From JAXGXJ01 sp963816155 (lineage in GTDB: Bacteria > Actinomycetota > Thermoleophilia > RBG-16-64-13): a DNA stretch of 64,000 nucleotides. Every line of letters begins with the position of its first letter. Within the stretch, counting starts at the first letter, position 1. The stretch covers positions 1-64,000 of the forward strand of contig CAWFJE010000011.1 of assembly GCA_963816155.1 (NCBI GenBank). Direction: 5' to 3'. Below are positions 7,390-15,187 of the stretch, piece after piece. The notes beneath the pieces are model-generated. The model made no database searches, had not been told where the DNA came from, and was given only the letters and a program-made list of their open reading frames with translations. Made by a program: the position numbers and the translations under genes.

Positions 7390-8434
7390 GTGTTCCTTGG
7401 GCGAAGCGGTGCGCCACAATCCGGCGACGGTTCAACATTCCTCTCCGAGGCGATCGCGGCTCCGTGCTGCTGTTGATGGTGCTTGTCTGTCTGGTCGTGG
7501 CCGCCGTGCTTCAGGGGCTCAGCACCGTTATCCTGGTAGCTGAGCGGGCCATCGATGACGAGTCGGTGGGGCGCACGAGACTGAGTGAGAAGGACTCGGC
7601 CTTGGCTGCCATAGGGCAGACCCTTGTGAAGAGGTGGGAACCGATACCGCCCGTCTGGTCGGGTGCCGGAGAAGACGCCGGGGGAGTCGCCACTGAGAGG
7701 CGCGCCGAAGAGGTCCCGGGAAGTGAAGGTTGGCTCATGCGGGCAACTGTCCGCCATGAGCCAGCGCTGTCTCGATGGGTTGTCTCGGCGTCCGCGGAGC
7801 GGGGCCGGGACGGACTCGACCTTCCCCTGGCCGCCGTCGTGGGCGGCACCATGACCGCGGCGCCTTATCGAGAGTCGCCCTGGGTCGACTCCGGCGGCAG
7901 GCAGCGGGAATCGAAGACACCGAGCCTGCAGTCTCGGCGGCCCCCTGCTACCTCTCCGACCCTCCGGTCGAGCCGGTGCTCGGTCCCGCGTGCGCGGTCG
8001 TGTCACTCGACACCCCGTGGCGGCTCGACCCGGGCTGGCTGGCCTTGATGTCGGCCGGGTCGTCCCACGTGGCTTTCGGTGACGGCGTGTTTTGTCTGGG
8101 TGACGGAACGTCGGGATTGCCGGGGGGCAGTGTGTCTCTGCCCGCGGACTGCCGAGGCGCAGGGCCGGACTCGCCGGTGCTCGTGGTCGTCACGGGCGGC
8201 GCCGACCTCGACGCCCGTGACCGCGGCGACCTCTTCGGGGTGCTCGTGGTGGACGAGGGTTCCGTGCGACTCGACGGCACCGTCCTGCACGGAGCCGTCT
8301 TCGCGACCGGAGATGTCGCGCTCGGGCAGACGGGACAGATTCTGTACTCGCCGCAGGTCTTGCGCTGGGCTACCGATCGCTCCCTCCGTCGGGTGAGGCT
8401 GGTGCCGGGCACGCGCTGGGAGGTAGTCGAGTAG
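7386..8434 (+). CDS. PilX-like minor pilin, interrupted by a frameshift
   Basis: The GTG start at 7386 overlaps the previous stop (GTGA). The first frame gives a basic leader, then RGSVLLLMVLVCLVVAAVLQ and a plausible protein up to about residue 170 (PYRESPWVDSGGRQ). It then turns into Arg/Ser/Pro-rich sequence ending at 8048. From about 7900 the frame one base back gives sensible protein (AAGIEDTEPAVSAAPCYLSD) through FGVLVVDEGSVRLDGTVLHG to a stop at 8434, matching the C-terminal style of PilX-like proteins. The total length is one nt short of a 349-residue protein. A one-base deletion between about 7880 and 7910, either real or a sequencing error, explains this; no slippery heptamer was seen. 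Confidence 0.68.
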
Positions 8435-8445
8435 CTCCGCGACGG

Positions 8446-8451
8446 TATACT
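8446..8451 (+). promoter_or_regulatory. -10 box placed for a leaderless transcript
   Basis: TATACT ends 6 nt before the ATG at 8458, and no Shine-Dalgarno sequence lies between. A start 7 nt after the box would be at the ATG itself. No good -35 is visible. Confidence 0.45.
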
Positions 8452-8457
8452 GGACGC

Positions 8458-8919
8458 ATGGCGAAGAGTAAGGGAGAAATCGACCGCGAATACACTTCGT
8501 GGCGCAGCCTGCGGCAGCGGCTGCGCCTGGAGTGTCGCGAATGCGAGATCATCTGTGAAAGGGTGGTCTCTCCTTGGCATTGTCTCAAGAGCGCGTGCCC
8601 GTACGTGTATGCGTACGAGGATACCGACACCTCCTACTTCGGCTGCCTGCACAAGATCTTCAGCCCGGAACTCGACTTGGCCGCGTTCGGCCCGGTCGAC
8701 GACAAGCGGGGTAGGGGCGTCGATCCCTATGGCAGCCTCCGGGTGAGTCGGTCGCCGCGAGCCGAGTGTTCCGTGCGGGTCGAGCAGGCATATGTGGCTC
8801 TGTCCACTCCCGGGTCGTGCTGCAACCCGACGTTTTTCCATTATCCCCACGGATCGAACGAGGCCATCCGTCTCACCGCGAACCCCAGGTCGGACCCCGT
8901 CGAGGGTCCTCAGAGCTAG
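8458..8919 (+). CDS. Cysteine-rich conserved hypothetical protein
   Basis: A 153-residue protein that I do not recognise. Eight or nine Cys occur, most in the first 80 residues: ECRECEIICERVVSPWHCL, KSACPYVYAYED and YFGCLH. This spacing suggests a metal or Fe-S site rather than disulfides in a cytoplasmic protein. No signal peptide or membrane segment is present. A later pair reads GSCCNPTFFHYP. The start is the ATG at 8458 just behind a TATACT box, apparently leaderless. It stands between the pilin operon and RNase Z, 12 nt before the latter, so it may share that transcript. Function is unknown; a zinc or iron-binding role is inference from Cys spacing. Confidence 0.7.
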   Translation: MAKSKGEIDREYTSWRSLRQRLRLECRECEIICERVVSPWHCLKSACPYVYAYEDTDTSYFGCLHKIFSPELDLAAFGPVDDKRGRGVDPYGSLRVSRSPRAECSVRVEQAYVALSTPGSCCNPTFFHYPHGSNEAIRLTANPRSDPVEGPQS

Positions 8920-8931
8920 CCCGAGTCACCG

Positions 8932-9864
8932 TTGGATCTTCAACTGGTGTTTCTGGGAACCGCGGGAGCGACGCCCACCGTGGATAGAGGGTCGAGCGCC
9001 ACTCTCCTCATAAGGGGAGGGGAGAGGATTCTCGTCGACTGCGGTGAGGGCACCCAGCGTCAACTGATGAGGTCGGCAGGACTGGCCCGCATCGGCATGA
9101 TCCTCATCACCCATCTCCACGGCGATCACTACCTGGGGCTTCCCGGACTTCTCAAGACGTGGAGCCTACTGGGTCGCACTGAACCCCTGCTGCTCTACGG
9201 ACCCTCCGGCTTGTATGAGTTGCTTCGCGACATGGAGCGTCTGGTTGGAAGACCGCGCTTTCCGTTGCTGGTGGAGGAAGCCGCCCCTGGGATGGTCCTC
9301 GAGGGCGTCGACTACTGGCTGAAGGCGGCTCCGGTCGATCACGGTCTTCCGGGTCTGGCTTGGTGCCTGGAGGAGAAGCTTCGTCCCGGACTCTTCCACC
9401 CCGAAAGGGCCGTCGCCCTGGGCGTCGTTCCCGGGCCCGATTTCGGCCGGCTGCAGAAGGGAGAGAGCGTGACGGTGGCCGGGGGGCGCGAGGTCCGCCC
9501 CGACGAGGTGATGGAAGTGTCTCGCCCGGGACGCAAGGTGGTGATCAGCGGAGACACCCGACCCACGGATGCGGTGACCGAATTGGCCGCCGGCGCTTCC
9601 GTGCTGGTGCACGAATCGACCTTTGCCTGGGAGGAACGGGAACGCGCTCTGGAGACGCGTCATTCGACGGCTCGTGAAGCAGCCGAGGTGGCTGTTGCTG
9701 CCGGGGTGGACGTTCTCGTCCTTACCCATCTCAGCTCGCGTCACTCCTGGCGAGAGTTGCGGAGCGAGGCGAGAGCCGTCTTCCCCCGCACGATCGTCCC
9801 GCGTGACTTCGATGTCTTGGTGGTGCCGTACGGCGAAAAGGGAGTGGCGCACCTGACCGGCTGA
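8932..9864 (+). CDS. rnz: Ribonuclease Z (tRNA 3' processing endonuclease)
   Basis: A 310-residue metallo-beta-lactamase-fold nuclease, the normal length for the short bacterial form. It begins LQLVFLGTAGATPT; the zinc motif is THLHGDHYLGLPG, followed by later ligands at VDHG, SGDTRPTD and THLSSRHSW. RNase Z cuts tRNA precursors after the discriminator base when CCA is not encoded. This fits the tRNA-Arg at 9932, which does not encode CCA. The start is TTG at 8932; the ribosome binding site is weak, and the gene follows the Cys-rich protein by 12 nt. A related arylsulfatase-like hydrolase is possible, but the N-terminal motif and length favour RNase Z. Confidence 0.88.
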   Translation: MDLQLVFLGTAGATPTVDRGSSATLLIRGGERILVDCGEGTQRQLMRSAGLARIGMILITHLHGDHYLGLPGLLKTWSLLGRTEPLLLYGPSGLYELLRDMERLVGRPRFPLLVEEAAPGMVLEGVDYWLKAAPVDHGLPGLAWCLEEKLRPGLFHPERAVALGVVPGPDFGRLQKGESVTVAGGREVRPDEVMEVSRPGRKVVISGDTRPTDAVTELAAGASVLVHESTFAWEERERALETRHSTAREAAEVAVAAGVDVLVLTHLSSRHSWRELRSEARAVFPRTIVPRDFDVLVVPYGEKGVAHLTG

Positions 9865-9869
9865 ACCGG

Positions 9870-9875
9870 TATAAT
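9870..9875 (+). promoter_or_regulatory. -10 box upstream of tRNA-Arg
   Basis: A perfect TATAAT, 56 nt before the mature tRNA 5' end. No matching -35 was found. It lies just after the rnz stop, so the tRNA probably has its own transcript. Confidence 0.45.
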
Positions 9876-9931
9876 CCCCCTTCGTCGGCGCCCCGGGTGA
9901 TGCGAGATCATCTTTGCCCAGGCGCTTCTTT

Positions 9932-10004
9932 GCCCACGTAGCTCAGGGGATAGAGCACTGGCCTCCGGAGCCAGGTGTCGCAGGTTCGAATCCTGCCGTG
10001 GGTA
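9932..10004 (+). tRNA. tRNA-Arg (anticodon CCG)
   Basis: A 73-nt cloverleaf. Acceptor GCCCACG pairs with CGTGGGT (one G.U at the first pair) and the discriminator base is A. The anticodon arm is CTGGC-CTCCGGA-GCCAG with anticodon CCG. The T arm is GCAGG-TTCGAAT-CCTGC. The 3' CCA is not encoded. It reads CGG arginine codons. Its last 62 nt are antisense to the end of lipB. Confidence 0.95.
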
Positions 10005-10794
10005 CTTCCAGCCCCAGAGCCTCCTCCACCCGTTCGTAGGAGATTCTCTGCGCGGGCAGAAGGTGCCAACCGAATACCGCGCGGGCCGCATCGACGTACG
10101 TCGCCTTGATATCGGCCATGGCGTAAGGACGGCCGGTGAGGACCGAGATGCTTGTCTGACCCAGGCCGGGGTCTCCGCACGACACGATGAGCTCGAACAG
10201 ATCCAGGTCGACGTCCACGTTGAGCGAGGTACCATGACTCGCTACCCACCTTCGGCAGCGTAGGCCGACGGAAGCTATCTTGTCGACGCCCACGTAGAGC
10301 CCCGGAGCCCCTTTGCGCCTGGCGGCGGTGATGCCGAGGCCCTGGAGAAGCAGCACCAGCACTTCCTCGAGGGCGTTGACGTACGCGGAGAGGTCCCGAC
10401 CCGGGATGGGGACGATGGGATAGCTCACCAACTGCCCGGGGGCGTGGAGGGTGGCCTGACCGCCGCGTTCCGACCTCACGATCTCCACGGTCCTGCCTGC
10501 ATCCGGCGACGCCATGGGGATGGTCGGGACGGGGATGGTCGGGATGGTCCCATCCCAGCGCACCTCGCCTCCAATGGCCCTCAGATCGTGGGGGCCGGCC
10601 CGCGTTCCCAGCGTGATCACCGGCTCATGCTCGAGGAGCAGCAGCACGCCCCCTATCTTGCCATCCGCGACAGCCTCGCGCAGGCGCTGCTGGAGTGACT
10701 GCACGGGCCGGTACGGCGCGATGCCGAGGTCGAACACCGGAAGTGGGGCGGATGTGTCCGCGCCGGTCCTGTCTGTGTGCGCGAGTGTCGTCAC
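9943..10794 (-). CDS. lipB: Octanoyl-[acyl carrier protein]:protein octanoyltransferase LipB
   Basis: A 283-residue lipoate-biosynthesis enzyme that moves octanoate from ACP to lipoyl domains. Family signatures are LEHEPVITLG, RGGQATLHAPGQLVSYPI (usually HGPGQ; here HAPGQ), the catalytic-Lys region VDKIASVGLR, and the Cys region ASHGTSLNVDVDLD...VSCGDPGLG. A 5-residue repeat (PTIPV/PTIP) near residues 85-95 comes from a 15-bp tandem duplication. GTG at 10794 is the first start that includes the conserved N-terminus; its ribosome binding site is weak. The last 20 or so codons lie opposite tRNA-Arg and encode GFEPATPGSGGQCSIP, a peptide typical of antisense tRNA sequence, so the native C-terminus has been replaced or extended. 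Confidence 0.88.
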   Translation of the reverse strand: MTTLAHTDRTGADTSAPLPVFDLGIAPYRPVQSLQQRLREAVADGKIGGVLLLLEHEPVITLGTRAGPHDLRAIGGEVRWDGTIPTIPVPTIPMASPDAGRTVEIVRSERGGQATLHAPGQLVSYPIVPIPGRDLSAYVNALEEVLVLLLQGLGITAARRKGAPGLYVGVDKIASVGLRCRRWVASHGTSLNVDVDLDLFELIVSCGDPGLGQTSISVLTGRPYAMADIKATYVDAARAVFGWHLLPAQRISYERVEEALGLEVPTAGFEPATPGSGGQCSIP

Positions 10795-10952
10795 GGGTTC
10801 GTTATGCGTTCGTCATGGGTATGTGCGCCCATCGTCGGAGTCTTGCCCTCCGCCCAGACCTTGAGTGCAGCCGAGTTCTTGTGAGAGACTCGAAGTCGCG
10901 ACCGAAGCGGGTCGCGAGGAACGATACAGTATCCGGGATCCGGGAGGATCAG

Positions 10953-11174
10953 GTGGCAAAGAAGAAGTACGACCCGCTATGGGAGATCGTCGACGAGAAA
11001 GTCCCCCTGCAGGGCACCGAGCCCGACGTCGACGCCGTCTGCCCCTGGTGCCGGGTGACCGTGCGCCTGGGGAGTGGAGCCGCTCCGGGAAACACCTACG
11101 CATGCGGTCTGTGCGGGGGAGTGTCGGAGGTGGTCGCCGGGACGGACGGACCGGCTCTCCGGGGGGTCGAATAG
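10953..11174 (+). CDS. Small zinc-ribbon protein
   Basis: A 73-residue protein with VCPWCRVTV and, 21 residues on, YACGLCGG: two CxxC knuckles forming a zinc ribbon. The N-terminus AKKKYDPLWEIVDEKV resembles small actinobacterial proteins of unknown function. The GTG start at 10953 is fixed by GGGAGGAT 3-4 nt upstream; the longer in-frame extension to 10695 has no ribosome binding site and odd composition. It stands alone between divergent lipB and the convergent deacetylase. DNA, RNA or protein binding is possible; nothing in the sequence decides. Confidence 0.75.
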   Translation: MAKKKYDPLWEIVDEKVPLQGTEPDVDAVCPWCRVTVRLGSGAAPGNTYACGLCGGVSEVVAGTDGPALRGVE

Positions 11175-11196
11175 GCCGGGTGTCGCTCTCCCGGTC

Positions 11197-12300
11197 CTAG
11201 TAGCGGACCATGGGCCGGCCGAGATCGTCCACCACACTGCCCAGCTTGGTCGCCAGTTCGGCTGGAGCCGACACGGTGGTGGGGTCTCCGTCGGAGACGT
11301 ACCGCAACTCAGGATGGTCCTTGAAGGCCTGGATGGCGTCGGTGACGAAGCTCGCGCTGCCTCTGATCCTCGGGATGTGCAGGGCATCGAACTCGGCGGA
11401 GAAAGGTGACGGGCAGGGAAGGCTGCCAAGCGCCAAGGCCGACGTGTAGGCGTAGTCGACTCCGTCGTAGGACCCGGAAAGGACGCCGATGTCGGCGGGG
11501 TACTCACCGAAGGGGATGGAGATGCTGCTGACGGAGTACCCTCCGCCGATGAGATCCTCGAGCGTGGCTTGGGAGTCGGCCAACTGCTTGGAAGCCTCGT
11601 CCGCGCCGGCCTCCTTTAGGTTGAGGTGGGTGACGGTATGGCTGCCCACCTCGTAGCCCCAGTTGATGAGGTTGCGCAGCTTCTCCTGCTGGCTATCCGG
11701 CTGTCCGAAGACCTCGCGCTCCTTGGGGACCACATCCAGTAGACAGTAGAAAGAGGCGCGTGGCGCCCAGTCGCCCTCCGTGACTGCTTCCTGGAGGATA
11801 CCTACGGCCGAATCCGGGTCGATACTGCCGTCGTCGAGGATGCGGTACTGGCCGGGGCTGGAGTCGTCGAAGGTGAGGACTACCGGCGACTTACCGGCAG
11901 GGATGTCGATGTTGCCGGACGCCAGATCGCGCACGTTGACGGGGTAGAAGCCTTCGGACTTGAGGAGGGCGATGTCGCTACGGAAGTTCTCGGGAGTGCG
12001 CGTCCACTCCGTCTCCTTCGAATCGATGAGGTGGTACATCAGCACCAGCACTTGACCCATCTCGTTGGCGCCGATAGCCCGCGCCCGTTCAGCCGTCATG
12101 GGTTCAGCAGCGCCGGGGTCGGCTTCGGAATCGGGGTTCGAGGCGGCTACCATGGCGTCCTCGGGATCGGATGCCGCCCGAGGGGTACTCTGCCCGGCCG
12201 GTCCGCCGAACGCCAGCCCACTCAGCAGCCCGACGAAAGCGCCGACCACAAAACAGATCAGAAAGAACCTGAAGATCTTCTTACTCTTCTTACGCCTCAT
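11197..12300 (-). CDS. Membrane-anchored polysaccharide deacetylase family protein (CE4)
   Basis: A 367-residue protein with a basic start (MRRKKSKKIF) and one uncleaved-looking hydrophobic segment (FRFFLICFVVGAFVGLLSGL). A low-complexity linker leads into a NodB-like domain: VLMYHLID, the catalytic/metal motif VVLTFDDSSPGQY, and SHTVTHLNLKEA with the two metal-binding His. A later ISIPFGEYPA segment corresponds to the family's active-site groove. The enzyme acts outside the membrane on cell-wall or capsular N-acetylated sugars. It is convergent with the zinc-ribbon gene and divergent from the glycosidase-like gene at 12346, which may work on the same polymer; substrate is unknown. Confidence 0.85.
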   Translation of the reverse strand: MRRKKSKKIFRFFLICFVVGAFVGLLSGLAFGGPAGQSTPRAASDPEDAMVAASNPDSEADPGAAEPMTAERARAIGANEMGQVLVLMYHLIDSKETEWTRTPENFRSDIALLKSEGFYPVNVRDLASGNIDIPAGKSPVVLTFDDSSPGQYRILDDGSIDPDSAVGILQEAVTEGDWAPRASFYCLLDVVPKEREVFGQPDSQQEKLRNLINWGYEVGSHTVTHLNLKEAGADEASKQLADSQATLEDLIGGGYSVSSISIPFGEYPADIGVLSGSYDGVDYAYTSALALGSLPCPSPFSAEFDALHIPRIRGSASFVTDAIQAFKDHPELRYVSDGDPTTVSAPAELATKLGSVVDDLGRPMVRY

Positions 12301-12324
12301 GACACGCGCATTGTAACAGATGCC

Positions 12325-12333
12325 TGCTAAAAT
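12325..12333 (+). promoter_or_regulatory. Extended -10 promoter element
   Basis: TGCTAAAAT (TGN plus TAAAAT) lies 12 nt before the ATG at 12346. The predicted start near 12340 leaves only about 6 nt of leader. Confidence 0.45.
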
Positions 12334-12345
12334 GCCCCCAAGAGT

Positions 12346-13602
12346 ATGTCGACACAGTATCCCAACACCCGTCCTCGTCCTTCTCGGGCGGCTGCCCGGC
12401 GCAAAGCCGCCAATCGGCGGGCGGGACTCATCATGGTCAGCGGCGTCACGGCTTTCGTGCTCGGCTTCCTGCTTCTATGGTGGACCGGCAGCTGGCTCAT
12501 GGGGGGCGGAGGCTTCCCCGGTGGTGGCGATGATCAGGTTGCGGCTGCCCCGGTGGCACTCCAGGTCAAAGGCGACTACGAGATCGAGCCGCTGGTGGAT
12601 CTGCGCCAATTGCGCGACCTTTCCTACGTGCCTGTCAAGGGCATCTATATGACCAGCTACGCGGCTTCCTCCTCTGAATTCCTGAACAATATGATCGGCC
12701 TCGCCGATCGTACCGAGATCAACGCGTTTGTCATCGACGTGAAGGACGACTTGGGCACGGTGGTCTACGATGCCGACGTCGATCTGGCCAAGCAGGAAGG
12801 TCTCATCGAGAAGCGCATCAAGGACATCGACGCTCTCATCGCCAAACTGCGGGAGCACAACATCACGCCTATCGCGCGGGTCGTGTGTTTCAAGGACGAC
12901 ACTCTGGCCAACAAGCGTCCCGATCTGGCCGTCATGCATGAGGACGGGGAGATCTGGCAGGACTTCAAGGAACTCAGCTTCACCAATCCCTACAACCATG
13001 AGGTCTGGGAATACTTGGTGCAGGTGGCGGAGGATGCGGCCCGGCACGGCTTCCGCGAGATCCAGTTCGACTACGTACGTTTCCCCAGTGACGGCAAGAT
13101 ATCGGAGGCCGTCTATCCCGGTCAGAACTCCAGCAAAGAGGATGCCATCGCAGCCTTCCTCGCCTATGCCCGTCCCCGGCTGGAGAAATTGGGCGTGTGG
13201 GTCTCCGCCGACGTCTTCGGCATCACCGTCAACCCCAACGCCGCGAAGGATTCGGCCACGATCGGCCAGAACGTGGAGAAGATCAGCGAGAACGTGGACA
13301 TCGTCTGCCCCATGGTCTATCCCTCGCACTACCAGGCGGGGTACTACGGCCTCGACAATCCCAACGCCAGTCCCTATGAGACCATCACGGCCGCCATGGA
13401 GGACACGAAGGACCGTTTGGAGGGCACGGGCGCGATGGGAAGGCCTTGGCTGCAGGATTTCTCCATGCGAGGGGTCAACTACGGTGTGGCCGAGGTGAAG
13501 GCGCAGATCAAGGCGTCTGAGGAGCAGGGCTTCGGTGAGTGGATCTTGTGGGACCCGTCGCTGAAGTATGTGGAAGGTGCTCTGCGCCCTCAGGAGGGCT
13601 GA
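12346..13602 (+). CDS. Putative glycoside hydrolase-like protein (GHL/DUF4015)
   Basis: A 418-residue protein with an Arg/Pro-rich cytoplasmic start, one membrane segment at about residues 27-50, and a Gly-rich linker. The extracellular domain opens with VKGIYMTSYAA and continues INAFVIDVKDDLG, HNITPIARVVCFKD, IQFDYVRFPSDG, VSADVFGITV and CPMVYPSHY. These are the beta-strand motifs of the DUF4015/GHL TIM-barrel family, related to glycoside hydrolases. The enzyme activity of this family is not settled. The Asp in the FDYVRFP motif is the likely acid. Its position next to a polysaccharide deacetylase suggests envelope-sugar processing, which is inference. Confidence 0.82.
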   Translation: MSTQYPNTRPRPSRAAARRKAANRRAGLIMVSGVTAFVLGFLLLWWTGSWLMGGGGFPGGGDDQVAAAPVALQVKGDYEIEPLVDLRQLRDLSYVPVKGIYMTSYAASSSEFLNNMIGLADRTEINAFVIDVKDDLGTVVYDADVDLAKQEGLIEKRIKDIDALIAKLREHNITPIARVVCFKDDTLANKRPDLAVMHEDGEIWQDFKELSFTNPYNHEVWEYLVQVAEDAARHGFREIQFDYVRFPSDGKISEAVYPGQNSSKEDAIAAFLAYARPRLEKLGVWVSADVFGITVNPNAAKDSATIGQNVEKISENVDIVCPMVYPSHYQAGYYGLDNPNASPYETITAAMEDTKDRLEGTGAMGRPWLQDFSMRGVNYGVAEVKAQIKASEEQGFGEWILWDPSLKYVEGALRPQEG

Positions 13603-13698
13603 GTCTCTCTCTTTCTTTGTTGGCGGTTGACTGGCGGCGAGGCGATGCCGGCGGCCGCTTTTCGGCGTCGGCCACCCGCCGCCCCCAGGCTATGCACC

Positions 13699-13707
13699 TG
13701 CTAGAAT
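13699..13707 (+). promoter_or_regulatory. Extended -10 promoter element upstream of ACT gene
   Basis: TGCTAGAAT resembles the extended -10 elements at 12325 and 20733. A start near 13714 would give a leader of about 45 nt before the ATG at 13758. Confidence 0.45.
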
Positions 13708-13757
13708 GAGCCCTCCTGGTCCGTTCTGCCCGTCGGCGTGGTCCCCTGGGGGTTCGC

Positions 13758-14198
13758 ATGAGCATCCGACAACTGTCGGTATTCCTCGAGAACAAACGCG
13801 GTCACCTCGCGGCCGCCCTGGGCACATTGGCCGATGGAGAGGTGAACGTCCTCTCCTTCACGATCGCCGACACGATGGACTACGGCATTCTGCGCTTGGT
13901 GGTCGACCAACTGGACCGGGCCAAAGAACTGCTGACAGCGGCGGACTACTCGGTGGTGGAGCATCCGGTGGTCTGGGCCCAGATGCCGGACAAGCCGGGG
14001 GTCTTGGCCCGAATAGCGGAGATGGTGACCGATTCCGGTCTGGACATCGAGTACATCTATCTGGGCGGCCGTGATTCGCTTCTCCTCAAGACAGAGGAGC
14101 ACGAGCGTCTGGAGGCCTTGCTCAGAGAGGCAGGCTTCGAGGTGTTCGGCCCAGAGGACATCCAACCGAATACATCAGAGCCGGAGAGGCCCGAATAG
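13758..14198 (+). CDS. Tandem ACT-domain protein
   Basis: A 146-residue protein made of two ACT domains. The first (about 4-70) opens RQLSVFLENKRGHLAAAL; the second (about 71-135) has MPDKPGVLARIAEMVTDSG and SLLLKTEE. Such stand-alone ACT pairs bind amino acids and often sit next to phenylacetate-CoA ligase and indolepyruvate ferredoxin oxidoreductase genes in anaerobes. Here paaK and a branched-chain amino-acid transporter follow within 5 kb. A sensory or allosteric role in amino-acid breakdown is inference. It has its own promoter and is followed by a hairpin at 14237. Confidence 0.8.
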   Translation: MSIRQLSVFLENKRGHLAAALGTLADGEVNVLSFTIADTMDYGILRLVVDQLDRAKELLTAADYSVVEHPVVWAQMPDKPGVLARIAEMVTDSGLDIEYIYLGGRDSLLLKTEEHERLEALLREAGFEVFGPEDIQPNTSEPERPE

Positions 14199-14236
14199 GC
14201 GCGTATGGGATCGGTATGTAGCGACGACAGTCTGGT

Positions 14237-14267
14237 GCAGGTGAGTGCCGGGGGGACACCCACCTGC
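14237..14267 (+). terminator. Terminator-like hairpin before the liv operon
   Basis: GCAGGTG-A-GTG pairs with CAC-C-CACCTGC (7 + 3 bp with one mismatch), loop CCGGGGGGA, followed by TCTTCCTTC. It lacks a clean T-run. It separates the ACT gene from livH. Confidence 0.45.
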
Positions 14268-14308
14268 TCTTCCTTCGGCGAAGCGTTTGTGACGGCGGTC
14301 GTCGGCCT

Positions 14309-15187
14309 GTGAGTTTCGACCAGTTCCTCCAGTACATCTTCAGTGGGATCACCAGCGGGAGCATCTACGCGCTGACGGCCCTGGGCTTCACGCTCATCTT
14401 CAACGCGACCCGGATCATCAACTTCGCGCAGGGCCAGCTGGTCATGCTCGGCGGCATGATGGCCATCACCTTCCATGAGGTCGGCCTGCCCATGTGGGTA
14501 TGCTTCCTCGGCGCCATCGGCGTGGTCACCCTCATCAGCATGGGCCTGGAACAGGTGGCCATCCGCCCTCTGCTCGGCAAGAGCGTGCTCGCGCCCATCA
14601 TAGCCACGGTCGGCGCCAGTTTCGTCTTCGAGACGGCCGCTATGCTCATCTGGGGCAGAGACGCGCGGGCGCTTCCGCCCTTCACGGGCGACACGCCCAT
14701 CGCGATCGGCGGTGCGACTCTCGCTCCGCAGACGCTCTGGGTTCTGGGCCTGACCCTCGTCATCGTGACCGCGCTTCAGATCTTCTACCGGAGGAGCCTG
14801 TACGGCAAGGCGGTGCGGGCCTGCGCCGTCAACCCGGAGGCCGCCCGCCTGCAGGGGATCTCCTATCAGAGGGTGGTGCTGTTCAGCTTCGCCCTCAGCG
14901 GGGCCATTTCGGCGGCGGCCGGCGTGATGATCACTCCCATCAGCTTCATGAGCTACTCTTCGGGGTCGCTCCTGGGGCTGAAAGGTTTCGCGGCCGCGGC
15001 TCTCGGCGGCATGGGCAATCCCATCGGTGCCGTTGTGGGCGGATTCATGCTGGGCCTCCTCGAAGCCCTTGGTGTGGGCGTGGTCTCCGCCGGCTACAAG
15101 GACGCCATAGCCTTCGTCGTCCTGCTGCTGGTCCTCTTTCTTCGCCCCGCGGGACTGCTGGGGGCCAAGGTGGTGACCAGGCAATGA
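14309..15187 (+). CDS. livH: Branched-chain amino-acid ABC transporter permease LivH
   Basis: A 292-residue integral membrane protein with about eight hydrophobic segments. Family motifs are GITSGSIYALTALGFTLIFN, INFAQGQLVMLGG, the EAA-type loop CAVNPEAARLQGI and AALGGMGNPIGAVVGG. It is one half of the LivHM channel for leucine-type or other carboxylic amino acids. GTG at 14309 is taken as start; the ribosome binding site is weak. The stop overlaps livM by 4 nt (ATGA). The order H-M-G-K-F, with the binding protein between the two ATPases, departs from the Escherichia coli order. Confidence 0.93.
   Translation: MSFDQFLQYIFSGITSGSIYALTALGFTLIFNATRIINFAQGQLVMLGGMMAITFHEVGLPMWVCFLGAIGVVTLISMGLEQVAIRPLLGKSVLAPIIATVGASFVFETAAMLIWGRDARALPPFTGDTPIAIGGATLAPQTLWVLGLTLVIVTALQIFYRRSLYGKAVRACAVNPEAARLQGISYQRVVLFSFALSGAISAAAGVMITPISFMSYSSGSLLGLKGFAAAALGGMGNPIGAVVGGFMLGLLEALGVGVVSAGYKDAIAFVVLLLVLFLRPAGLLGAKVVTRQ

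Noticed and set aside
7775..8434. Separate gene in the second frame of the PilX-like region
   Set aside because: Its first 40 residues are Arg-rich out-of-frame sequence, with no start or ribosome binding site near 7900; one frameshifted gene explains both halves.
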